9,977 bases of DNA from Clostridia bacterium (GTDB taxonomy: Bacteria; Bacillota; Clostridia; Christensenellales; Borkfalkiaceae). The stretch covers positions 1 to 9,977 of the forward strand of contig JAIEAS010000014.1 of NCBI GenBank assembly GCA_029071285.1, read 5' to 3'. The notes below the pieces were generated by a model. That model was not told where the DNA came from. It did no database searches and saw only the letters and a list, made by a program, of their open reading frames with translations. The position numbers and the translations under genes are program-made. Shown one piece after another: positions 1 to 7,077 of the stretch. Numbering within the stretch: the first letter of the stretch is position 1; every line of letters begins with the position of its first letter.

Positions 1-29
1 TCAGGTTGCTTAAATCGCTATCGGAACAA

Positions 30-58
30 AGTATACAATATTTTTTTATTGCTGTGTA
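30..58 (-). promoter_or_regulatory. Possible promoter for a gene left of the window
   Basis: On the minus strand, a -10 box TATACT (30-35, 5 of 6) lies 17 bp after TACACA (53-58, 4 of 6 for the -35). The position just after the operon terminator, in AT-rich DNA, suits a promoter reading left out of the window. No start codon for it can be confirmed here. Confidence 0.35.
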
Positions 59-63
59 CACAG
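52..63. promoter_or_regulatory. 12-bp perfect palindrome, possible operator
   Basis: CTGTGTACACAG reads the same on both strands. Its centre contains GTGTACAC, which fits the GT-N-TA-N-AC pattern described for HutC-type GntR repressors, but also fits chance. It covers the proposed -35 box of a leftward promoter, as a repressor site would. No regulator gene is in the window to support it. Confidence 0.35.
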
Positions 64-79
64 TTCATAAAATATGAAC
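63..79. repeat. Inverted repeat GTTCATA-AAA-TATGAAC
   Basis: Seven-bp arms (63-69 and 73-79) flank a 3-nt AAA centre. On the plus strand GGGTTTTTTT follows, so it might give a weak plus-strand hairpin terminator; on either strand it could equally be an operator. It sits between the terminator and a possible promoter facing left. Confidence 0.4.
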
Positions 80-94
80 GGGTTTTTTTACAAT

Positions 95-125
95 AAAAAA
101 ATGTGACAAAAAGTCACATTTTTTT
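95..125 (-). terminator. Rho-independent terminator of the secD-to-LOR operon
   Basis: A 13-bp perfect stem (95-107 with 113-125) closes a 5-nt loop. The core is TGTGAC/GTCACA and the outer seven pairs are A:T, giving a T run on exit for transcripts of the minus strand. It lies 11 nt past the TAA of the last gene. The symmetric A and T flanks would let it work in both directions. Confidence 0.85.
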
Positions 126-136
126 GTTCATTATTT

Positions 137-610
137 TTATTTACTCTGCGAGCATTTTTCCGCGTCGATTGCGAGTGTAAACATAAGCGCAAGCAAAGCA
201 ACCTCGTCCCTTGCGGTGTCTATAACGTAGGTATCCGTCCAGTTCCATAACTGCTTGCTTATGGTTGCTATCGGCGCGCCGTTGCCGTCCTTGATTGCAT
301 AGTCCCAACCGAGCCAGTTGCCCGTCGCCTGCCAGCCGTTGAAGTCGAGATAATACGAGTGCTCGAAAAACTGGAAACGCTTTTTCTGACAGCCGATAAA
401 CCGACCGCGCACGTAAAACTCGAACTCGGGCATAAGCCTGAAAATCTTTTCCTTCACGGTTGCGATATGTACGCCGTTGCTGTCCTTTATGTGCAGCTCG
501 TGTCCCCAGCTCAACTGCCCTTCGACGGTGTAAGCGACCGCGCCGTTTTCGTAATAAATATCGTAGCTGTCAAACCACGAAAAAAATCTTTGTTTAAATA
601 AAAGCTTCAT
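137..610 (-). CDS. LURP-one-related (YxjI/tubby C-terminal-like) protein
   Basis: This is a 157-residue protein of the LURP-one-related family, best known in bacteria from B. subtilis YxjI. It is built from two similar halves: 'HELHIKDSNGVHIATVKEKI' (38-57) is echoed by 'DYAIKDGNGAPIATISKQLW' (103-122). Each half has an aromatic strand, a K-D-x-N-G turn and an 'IAT(V/I)(K/S)' strand, fitting the tubby-like beta barrel around a C-terminal hydrophobic helix ('VALLALMFTLAIDA', 137-150). The helix is expected to be buried in the barrel, not in the membrane. The molecular role of bacterial members is not established; lipid binding is suggested only by analogy with tubby. The ATG shares one base with the hemZ stop (TAATG), with GGGAAG just upstream, so it is translationally coupled. 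It is the last gene before the terminator. Confidence 0.85.
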   Translation of the reverse strand: MKLLFKQRFFSWFDSYDIYYENGAVAYTVEGQLSWGHELHIKDSNGVHIATVKEKIFRLMPEFEFYVRGRFIGCQKKRFQFFEHSYYLDFNGWQATGNWLGWDYAIKDGNGAPIATISKQLWNWTDTYVIDTARDEVALLALMFTLAIDAEKCSQSK

Positions 611-1983
611 TACTTCCCGTCACCCTTAAAAAGCTTTTGCCTTTCCTCTATGATTTTGCTTACCTTCTGAATATATGTCGGAATATCTTTGGGCGCGGCG
701 TAACGCTCTATCCTTGCACCCTCTTCAAACAGCTTTTTGGAAATGGCGTTTGCGCCGACTGCAACGTTGTCGCAGATTTCTTCCATAACGTCCACGTTGT
801 ATACGCAAGCCTTTCCGCTCTTCGCCCAGCCGACGTTTTCAAGACCGCCCGCCTGATACTTCTGTCTGTAAAGATAATACGGCTCGTATCCCGCCCTTGT
901 CAGCTCTTCGCGGGATAGTTTAATCATTTCGGAAATGCCGTCGATATTCAGCCGTTGAACCTTTTCCTTTAATTTTGCGCCCGCTTTCAGCGACAGCGTG
1001 TGCACGGTGATATTTGCGGGATTTAACGAAATTGCCGCTTGCAAGGATTTTGCAAAGTCGTCCGCGCTTTCGTAGGCAAGCCCCGCAATCAGATCTAGGT
1101 TGATATCAAAGCCGAATTTATTCGCCTTTTCATACGCTTCAAGGGTTTGCGCGGCGGTGTGCTTTCTTCCGATTGCCTGCAAGGTTTTATCGTTGAAGGA
1201 CTGCGGATTTACGCATATTCTCGTAACCCCATAGTCCTTTGAAAGTCTGAGCTTTTCATCAGAAAATACGTCAGGCCTACCCGCTTCAACAGTAAATTCG
1301 GGAATTTTCGGAAAAGCTGATTTTACCGCCGAGTACACCTTTTTGAGTTGCTCGGCGTTCAGAACGAAAGGCGTTCCGCCGCCGATATACACGCTGTTAA
1401 CTTTAGTGATTATCGGTTTTAAGCTTTGAATTTCGCGCACGAGGCAATCGAGGTATTCGTCGACGTAGCCGCGCGTTTTGTCTATCGGCGCGGTTATGAA
1501 CGAGCAGTACTCACACTTGGTGGGACAAAAGGGAATGCTTATAAAAATATCCTGACCGCTATCAGGAAGATAGATATTTTTCTGCGCGTTTAAAACCCGT
1601 CCGACAAGCGCGGTGTTTTCCGCGTTTACGCACATTTTACCGAAAAGCTCTTCAAAATTGCGCCCCGAGGCAAGTTCTGCGTAAGCAAGCTTGGTAGGTC
1701 TTATACCCGTCAGCGCGCCCCACGGAAGGTTGCCGTATTTTTCTGACAGCACTTTGTAAAAGGCGAGCTTTGCATACCTTTTTGCGTATCTTCTGAACTC
1801 GGTTTCGTCCTCTACTTTTTGCTCGGTTTCAAAATCGTAAAAATTGCCCGAGTATTCTATGCAGTTAAAAAATTTATCCCCGCCGTGCGAAAAATAATGG
1901 GTAAACTCCTCTTGCTCGCAGTTGAATGCGCGGAGAACGTCCATTATTTCGGGGCGAAGATATTCGCTGTTTGTATTAAGCAT
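610..1983 (-). CDS. hemZ: HemZ-family radical SAM protein (coproporphyrinogen dehydrogenase-like)
   Basis: This 457-residue protein belongs to the HemN/HemW/HemZ branch of radical SAM enzymes. An N-terminal region of about 145 residues precedes the core and contains the HemZ signature 'GALTGIRPTKLAYAEL' (89-104). The [4Fe-4S] motif is Cys153, Cys157, Cys160 (CX3CX2C), followed by 'GGGTP' (201-205), the SAM-binding stretch. 'YYLYRQKYQAGGLENVGW' (369-386) is the usual C-terminal HemZ feature. HemZ is named for oxygen-independent coproporphyrinogen III oxidation, but many Clostridia carry it without a full heme pathway, and no other heme gene is seen here, so the substrate is uncertain. The N-terminal domain and signature separate it from HemN and HemW. 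It starts 9 nt after the MBL gene, with an AAGG site next to that stop, and its TAA shares one base with the next ATG. Confidence 0.9.
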   Translation of the reverse strand: MLNTNSEYLRPEIMDVLRAFNCEQEEFTHYFSHGGDKFFNCIEYSGNFYDFETEQKVEDETEFRRYAKRYAKLAFYKVLSEKYGNLPWGALTGIRPTKLAYAELASGRNFEELFGKMCVNAENTALVGRVLNAQKNIYLPDSGQDIFISIPFCPTKCEYCSFITAPIDKTRGYVDEYLDCLVREIQSLKPIITKVNSVYIGGGTPFVLNAEQLKKVYSAVKSAFPKIPEFTVEAGRPDVFSDEKLRLSKDYGVTRICVNPQSFNDKTLQAIGRKHTAAQTLEAYEKANKFGFDINLDLIAGLAYESADDFAKSLQAAISLNPANITVHTLSLKAGAKLKEKVQRLNIDGISEMIKLSREELTRAGYEPYYLYRQKYQAGGLENVGWAKSGKACVYNVDVMEEICDNVAVGANAISKKLFEEGARIERYAAPKDIPTYIQKVSKIIEERQKLFKGDGK

Positions 1984-1992
1984 TTTTTTACC

Positions 1993-2592
1993 TTAAACGT
2001 ACGGATTGTTTTCCCGCTCGTAGTCGAGCGTGGTGTCCTCGTCGTGCCCGCAGTAAACCTTGCAGTTGCCTTTTAAATTTAAAAGTTTTTTTACGCTTTT
2101 TATAAGCTCCGCGGAGCTTCCCGTGGGCAAGTCGCACCTGCCTACGCCCTCTCTGAACAGCGTGTCGCCAGAAAACAAGCAGTCGCCGGCGAGATAGCAG
2201 ACGCCGCCCGAGGTGTGCCCCGGCGTTGCGATTACTTTGATTTTAATTCCGCACAGCTCGACCTCTTCGCCGTCCGAAAAAGTGCGTTCTATCTCGAACT
2301 CGGGGATATATACTCCGCCGAAAAGCCCCTTGTTTTCCGCACTGAAAATAAGCGGTTCTTCCTTTTCGCCGCAGCAGATTTTTGCACCCTCTTTAAAGAA
2401 TTTGCCGCATCCGCCGACGTGGTCGAAGTGTCCGTGCGTCAACAGCACGTATTCGGGGATAAGGTTTTCTTTATTACAGACTTCGTAAACGTGAGGCTGT
2501 GCGCAGTCGATTACGACCGCCCTCTTTCCGTCCGCCGTTAAAATATACGAGTTGCTTGCAAAACCGCGGGGTTTGACTTTGATTACCTTCAC
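1993..2592 (-). CDS. MBL-fold metallo-hydrolase, glyoxalase II-like
   Basis: This 199-residue protein is a single metallo-beta-lactamase domain. Metal ligands are visible: 'THGHFDH' (52-58, giving His53, His55, Asp57, His58), His126 in 'TPGHTSGG', Asp143 in 'SGDTLF', and His183 in 'CGHDEDTT'. 'GRCDLPTGS' (151-159) and 'ERENNPYV' at the C-terminus are typical of the small YcbL/GloB-like group, which lacks the C-terminal substrate domain of true glyoxalase II. A hydrolase acting on thioesters or related compounds is a reasonable expectation, but the substrate cannot be read from sequence. The start is GTG inside a GTGA overlap with the rel stop, supported by AGGA at 2600-2603 seven nt upstream. 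The position between rel and hemZ is common in Clostridia. No signal peptide, so cytoplasmic. Confidence 0.9.
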   Translation of the reverse strand: MKVIKVKPRGFASNSYILTADGKRAVVIDCAQPHVYEVCNKENLIPEYVLLTHGHFDHVGGCGKFFKEGAKICCGEKEEPLIFSAENKGLFGGVYIPEFEIERTFSDGEEVELCGIKIKVIATPGHTSGGVCYLAGDCLFSGDTLFREGVGRCDLPTGSSAELIKSVKKLLNLKGNCKVYCGHDEDTTLDYERENNPYV

Positions 2593-4724
2593 TTTGTAGT
2601 CCTGTAAACGTCGATAATTCTTTTATCTTTTTTGAGCCGTTTTATTAAGAGGTCTATATCCGACCGCTTGTTGAGTCTTAGCCTTATTTCAAACTCTGCG
2701 TGCCTTTCTTTGTTGAGTCTGCCGTTTATGGTAGTAATAGAAAGGTGCATTGCGGAAATTTCGGCGGTGACGAACGCGATTAAGCCGTCCTCGTCGGTTG
2801 CGATTATTTTTATGCCCGCGACGAACTCACTGTCAATTGCGCCCGTCCACTGTGCGGGCTGAAGTCTTGCGGGGTCTAAATCGGCAAGGTTCGAGCAATC
2901 CGCGCGGTGCACGATAACACCTCTGCCGCGCGAAACGAATCCCATAATTTCATCGCCCGGTACGGGGTTGCAGCACTGTGCAAATTTGACTAAAAGCCCG
3001 CTCATTCCCTTTACGGTTACGCTACCCGCGTTGGAGTGGCGCAGACGGTCGGTCTGCAATACTTCGGGCGCTTTGGGGATTTGCTTTTTGTAGTAATCTA
3101 TGAGCTTGAAAATTACCTGATTTACGCTGACCGCGCCGTAGCCGCCCGAAGCCATCATCTCGTTCACGGACGAGAACACGAGGCGGTTTGAAAGTTTTTT
3201 GAAGGACTCCTCGGTAAGAATATCCGCTAAGTTGTATCCTCTGCGCTTTGCCTCGGCTTCGAGCATAGCTCTGCCCGTCTTTACGTTGTCCTCCTTCATT
3301 TCGCGCTTGAAGAACTGACGTATCTTCGCGCGGGCGGAACCCGACTTTACGAATTTGAGCCAGTCCCAGGAAGGACCCTTTGCGTTGGGCGAAGTTAAAA
3401 TTTCAACCACGTCGCCCGTGTGTAAGGTTGAATTCAGTGAAACTATTCTTGAATTGACTTTTGCGCCGACGCACTTGTTTCCGACCTCGGAATGGATTGC
3501 ATACGCAAAGTCGACGGGCGTAGCTTCCAACGGCAGAGAGATTACTTTACCCTGCGGAGTGAACACCAGAAGCTCGTTCGAGTATAAATCGTTTTTGAGG
3601 CTGTCTACGAATTCCTTTGAATCGTTTAAACTTCCCTGCCAGTCCATAACGTCGCGTATCCACATTAAACGCTGGTCGAAGTTCGTTTCGCTGCCCGACT
3701 TCTGTTCTTTGTATTTCCAGTGCGCCGCGATACCGTATTCAGCCATTTTGTGCATTTCGTAAGTGCGGATCTGAATTTCAAAAAACTGTCCGAAGTTAGT
3801 TACAACCGTGGTGTGCAGCGACTGGTACATATTGCGCTTGGGGGTTGCGATATAGTCCTTAATTCGACCCGGCACGGGCTTCCACTCCTTGTGGATTTTG
3901 CCGAGGACTTCGTAGCACTCCTCGGTCGTGCCGACGATTACGCGCACGGCGGAAAGATCGTAAATCTGGTCGAGGGTCTTGCCCTGATTTTTCATTTTGC
4001 GGTATATCGAATAGAAATGCTTGGGACGTCCCCAGACCTCGCCCTCGATATTGCTGCTTTTGAGCATATTTTTGAGCTGTGTTACCACGCACTCGACGAA
4101 GTTTTTACGCTCCGTAAGCTTCTGGTTTATGTTGGTGACCAAAAACTCGTACGCTTCGGGGTCGAGGTATTTTAAACACAAGTCCTCGATTTCGCACTTA
4201 ATCTGCGAAATACCGAGTCTGCCCGCAAGCGGCGTGAAAATTTCAAGCGTTTCCTTAGCTATGCGCTGCTGGCGTTCGTTTGAAAGGAAATTCAATGAAC
4301 GCATATTATGAAGTCTGTCCGCAAGCTTTATGATTATAACGCGGACGTCGTTCGCCATTGCGACGAAAATTTTGCGGAAGTTTTCCGCATCTTCGTCCTC
4401 GTGGGACTGAAAACGGATTTTATCGAGCTTGGTTACGCCCTCGACCAAAGTCAGAATTTCGTCGCCGAAGCGCGAACGGATATCCTCGTCCGTGGCCTGC
4501 GTATCCTCGATTACGTCGTGCAGAAAAGCCGCCGCAACGGAGGGTACGTCCATTCCCAGATCCATAAGAATTTCCGCAACGGCGCAAGGGTGCGTGAAAT
4601 AAGGCTCGCCCGAGGCGCGCTTCTGCCCCTCGTGCATAAGCTCGGCGTAGCGGTAAGCGGACAGTACGAGTTCCCTGTCCTTTTCGTCGTTGTATTCGTA
4701 AATTTTATCTAACACGCTTTTCAT
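2589..4724 (-). CDS. rel: Bifunctional (p)ppGpp synthetase/hydrolase Rel
   Basis: Rel makes and degrades the stringent-response alarmone (p)ppGpp. The 711-residue protein has all standard domains in order. The HD hydrolase domain has His45, 'HDVIEDT' (69-75) and 'LADRLHN' (134-140), so the metal ligands and ED pair are present. The synthetase domain has 'GRPKHFYSIYRKM' (232-244), Asp256 in 'YDLSAVRV', the 'RIKD' motif (287-290), 'YQSLHTTV' (300-307) and 'EIQIRT' (316-321). The RxKD form, with an intact HD site, indicates a bifunctional Rel rather than a RelA-type synthetase only. TGS spans about 385-445, a conserved-Cys region carries 'CCNPVPGD', and an ACT domain closes the protein. It begins 3 nt after the recJ TAA with no clear Shine-Dalgarno, suggesting coupling to recJ, and its TGA overlaps the next start codon. 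Confidence 0.96.
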   Translation of the reverse strand: MKSVLDKIYEYNDEKDRELVLSAYRYAELMHEGQKRASGEPYFTHPCAVAEILMDLGMDVPSVAAAFLHDVIEDTQATDEDIRSRFGDEILTLVEGVTKLDKIRFQSHEDEDAENFRKIFVAMANDVRVIIIKLADRLHNMRSLNFLSNERQQRIAKETLEIFTPLAGRLGISQIKCEIEDLCLKYLDPEAYEFLVTNINQKLTERKNFVECVVTQLKNMLKSSNIEGEVWGRPKHFYSIYRKMKNQGKTLDQIYDLSAVRVIVGTTEECYEVLGKIHKEWKPVPGRIKDYIATPKRNMYQSLHTTVVTNFGQFFEIQIRTYEMHKMAEYGIAAHWKYKEQKSGSETNFDQRLMWIRDVMDWQGSLNDSKEFVDSLKNDLYSNELLVFTPQGKVISLPLEATPVDFAYAIHSEVGNKCVGAKVNSRIVSLNSTLHTGDVVEILTSPNAKGPSWDWLKFVKSGSARAKIRQFFKREMKEDNVKTGRAMLEAEAKRRGYNLADILTEESFKKLSNRLVFSSVNEMMASGGYGAVSVNQVIFKLIDYYKKQIPKAPEVLQTDRLRHSNAGSVTVKGMSGLLVKFAQCCNPVPGDEIMGFVSRGRGVIVHRADCSNLADLDPARLQPAQWTGAIDSEFVAGIKIIATDEDGLIAFVTAEISAMHLSITTINGRLNKERHAEFEIRLRLNKRSDIDLLIKRLKKDKRIIDVYRTTK

Positions 4725-4727
4725 ATT

Positions 4728-7034
4728 TTAACCGTTTACGCTGCAAGCAACGTTGTAAAGTTCTGAGTTTGTAAGTTCTGTTTTTACGCCCCTGAAAACG
4801 TTGAGTTTGCCGCCCTCGAAAGAAATGAGAGAAAGCTGCCTGAACACTTCCAAAGCAAATACGAAGTGAGATAATTTATACCCGCCGCATTTAAGCGCAA
4901 CCTCGTAGCTGTCGCACCCCTCTAAATTTCCCGCGTTTGCGGAGACGTAGGCAAAAATCTTCAACAGCTCTTCGCGCTTGCAGGGCAGTCCCTTTAAAAA
5001 ATTATTGCCTCGAATGTCCGAACAGATAACGACTTCCTTGCCCTCAAGCGACTGTATCCTTACGCCGGACGGCGGGCAGTCGAGAAAGACCGCTTTTTTG
5101 TAGCCGCTCAAATCCGTATTCGCCTGCGGTGAAATAAGAACCGTGTCGGCGAGGTTTGACGAGCTTAAAGTGAAAAGCTCGGCGGGAAGCTTTGCGGCGT
5201 TTTGGTAGCGCGCAAGCGTTTCGTAATCGTTTACGATATAAACAGTGCCCCAGCCCGCTTCCGCAATTTCACCGTCTATCTCCGAAGCGGTCATTTTTTT
5301 AACCGTGCAGTTGCACTTGGGCGCGGCGAGGGTGATTATGTTGTTTGCGGCAATTTCGTCTGGCGCATAACTGCCCGCGGTTTTGCAGGGGATTACGTCG
5401 CGGACGAAGCCCTTCACGTACTCTCTGCCGCGGAAGGTCGATATATTGTATTCGAAGACGTATTTTCTCGGTGCGGGGCTCGCCAGCATTTTAAGCTGTT
5501 TTCCGCCGCCGAAGTACATTAATTCTATTTTATCGCTCTTAATCGAAAGGTGCGGCGACTGAGGCTTTAAGGGGCGGACGTCGGACGAGGTTTCCACAAG
5601 CTCGAACATAGGTCTGCGGTTGCCGACGCCGAACGGCTCGAGCATTTCTATCTCGCGTGCAAACCGCGCCGAAAACTGTTTAGTTAAACTGCCGTTGACG
5701 TACAGCGTGGGCAGAAATTCTTCGGGCTTGTAATTTTGTTCGAGATAGCCGTTCAGCGCGGCTTCGAGCTTATCGAAGTTTTCAAACGTGACGTTTACGC
5801 CCGCCGCCTGCGCGTGCCCGCCGAACTCCTCGATATATTCCGAACAGGCTTTGAGCGCCTCGAAAATGTTTACGCTTTCAATCGAGCGCGCCGAGCCTTT
5901 CAGCGTATCTCCGCTGCGCACGAAAAGCAGCGCGGGGCGTGAATACTCTTCCGCGAGCCTTGCCGCCACTATGCCTACAAAGCCAGAGTTCCAGTTTTCG
6001 TCAAACAGCATTATGACCTTGCTGTAAGCGCCCTGCTCTTTGAGCTTGGCTTTCGCGCTCAGATACAGCTCGTCGCAGCACTTCTGGCGTTCGAGGTTGT
6101 ATGGTGTACGCTTGGCCGCACGGTCGAGAATTATTTTCTGGTCGGTCTCGCTGAACAAGTCGAGCGCGGAGCGCGCGTCGCCCATTCTGCCTGCGGCGTT
6201 TATTTTGGGAGCGATAGAGAAGGCTATGGTCTGCGAAGTTACGTCCGCTTCGTTTTTTACAAGAAACTGCGAGTAGCATTTGCGGGGGCTGCGGTTTATG
6301 AGTTTGAGCCCCTCGTAAACTATATCCCTGTTTTCACCCGTAAGCGGCACACTGTCCGCTACCGTTGCGATTGCTGCGAAGTCAAGGTATTTATACGCGC
6401 TTTCGCCGTTTAACGCAACCGCAACCTTGAGCGCGACGCCCGCGCCGCAGAGATTGTCGTAAATATAGCCGTCGTTGAATTTGGGATTTATGCAGATGCA
6501 GTCGGGAATATTTTCGGGCAGCTCGTGGTGGTCGGTAACGATTACTTCCGCGCCCTGCTCTTTGATATACTCCACTTCCGCCGCACACGAAATTCCGCAG
6601 TCAACCGTAATAAAAAGCTGGGGAAACTCTTCCTCGAAAATGGCGTCGACGGCGGCCTGGGTTATGCCGTAGCCCTCGCGCCGCTCGGGAACGTAAACCA
6701 ATGGTTCTATACCGAAGTCGCGCAAAGCCGAACACATAATCGTAGAGGCGCAAATTCCGTCCGCGTCGTAGTCGCCGTAGACGACGACCGACCAGTCCTC
6801 GTCGCGCGCCCTCTTTATAAGCTCGCACGCCTCTTTCATACCCTGCATTTTAAAGGGCGAAATAAAGTGCGCAAGCGAGGGTTTTATAAAGCTTTCGATT
6901 CTTTCTTTATCGTCGATTCCCCTTCCGTAAAGAATGGAAACCGTATCTTCCAAAAGACCGACCTCCGCCGCAAGCGACCTGATTTTATTCAGTTGTTCCG
7001 CCGAAAATTCGCGTTCGGGTACTATTCTTTTCAT
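4728..7034 (-). CDS. recJ: Single-stranded-DNA-specific exonuclease RecJ
   Basis: RecJ degrades single-stranded DNA 5' to 3' in recombination, mismatch and base-excision repair in the cytoplasm. The DHH metal-binding motifs are intact: 'DYDADG' (88-93), 'TVDCG' (143-147), 'TDHH' (167-170) and 'VADSVPL' (225-231), with 'NAAGRM' at 279-284. The DHHA1 part follows, with 'SGFVGIVAARLAEE' (350-363), 'GSARS' (380-384) and the 'GGHAQAAG' motif (405-412). An OB-fold region runs from about 445 to 548 and includes 'EPFGVGN' (466-472). About 220 further residues form a C-terminal extension, as in several Firmicute RecJ proteins; length is 768 aa. The ATG is the only plausible start (no in-frame start between it and a stop codon upstream; N-terminus typical), yet no Shine-Dalgarno is visible. 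It ends 3 nt before rel. The apt gene often found between recJ and rel is absent. Confidence 0.95.
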   Translation of the reverse strand: MKRIVPEREFSAEQLNKIRSLAAEVGLLEDTVSILYGRGIDDKERIESFIKPSLAHFISPFKMQGMKEACELIKRARDEDWSVVVYGDYDADGICASTIMCSALRDFGIEPLVYVPERREGYGITQAAVDAIFEEEFPQLFITVDCGISCAAEVEYIKEQGAEVIVTDHHELPENIPDCICINPKFNDGYIYDNLCGAGVALKVAVALNGESAYKYLDFAAIATVADSVPLTGENRDIVYEGLKLINRSPRKCYSQFLVKNEADVTSQTIAFSIAPKINAAGRMGDARSALDLFSETDQKIILDRAAKRTPYNLERQKCCDELYLSAKAKLKEQGAYSKVIMLFDENWNSGFVGIVAARLAEEYSRPALLFVRSGDTLKGSARSIESVNIFEALKACSEYIEEFGGHAQAAGVNVTFENFDKLEAALNGYLEQNYKPEEFLPTLYVNGSLTKQFSARFAREIEMLEPFGVGNRRPMFELVETSSDVRPLKPQSPHLSIKSDKIELMYFGGGKQLKMLASPAPRKYVFEYNISTFRGREYVKGFVRDVIPCKTAGSYAPDEIAANNIITLAAPKCNCTVKKMTASEIDGEIAEAGWGTVYIVNDYETLARYQNAAKLPAELFTLSSSNLADTVLISPQANTDLSGYKKAVFLDCPPSGVRIQSLEGKEVVICSDIRGNNFLKGLPCKREELLKIFAYVSANAGNLEGCDSYEVALKCGGYKLSHFVFALEVFRQLSLISFEGGKLNVFRGVKTELTNSELYNVACSVNG

Positions 7035-7046
7035 ACGGTATACACA

Positions 7047-7069
7047 AAAGGCGGGTGTTACCCGCCTTT
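7047..7069 (-). terminator. Hairpin between secF and recJ (terminator or attenuator)
   Basis: A perfect 10-bp stem (7047-7056 pairing with 7060-7069) closes a 3-nt loop, with a GC-rich core of GGCGGG/CCCGCC. On the minus strand it is preceded by an A-rich run and followed by TTTTG, a short U tract partly inside the stem, so termination is likely incomplete. It begins 8 nt after the secF stop and ends 12 nt before the recJ ATG. It could lower transcription of recJ and later genes relative to secD-secF, or act on recJ translation. Confidence 0.6.
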
Positions 7070-7077
7070 AAATTTTT

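Noticed and set aside
6..39. Plus-strand promoter TTGCTT ... TACAAT
   Set aside because: The spacer would be 22 bp, too long for a standard promoter, and no plus-strand gene follows.
63..79. LexA (SOS) box suggested by GAAC/GTTC elements
   Set aside because: The Firmicute LexA site is GAAC-N4-GTTC. Here the halves are in the opposite order (GTTC ... GAAC), so it does not match.
610..1983. Calling the radical SAM gene HemN or HemW
   Set aside because: The long N-terminal domain with GALTGIRPTK and the late YRQK/LENVGW stretch are HemZ features, and the residue two after the third Cys is Phe, not the extra Cys of HemN.
3355..4712. Several plus-strand open frames of 96-151 codons
   Set aside because: All are antisense to rel, whose HD, synthetase and TGS motifs are intact on the minus strand; none has a ribosome site or known motifs.
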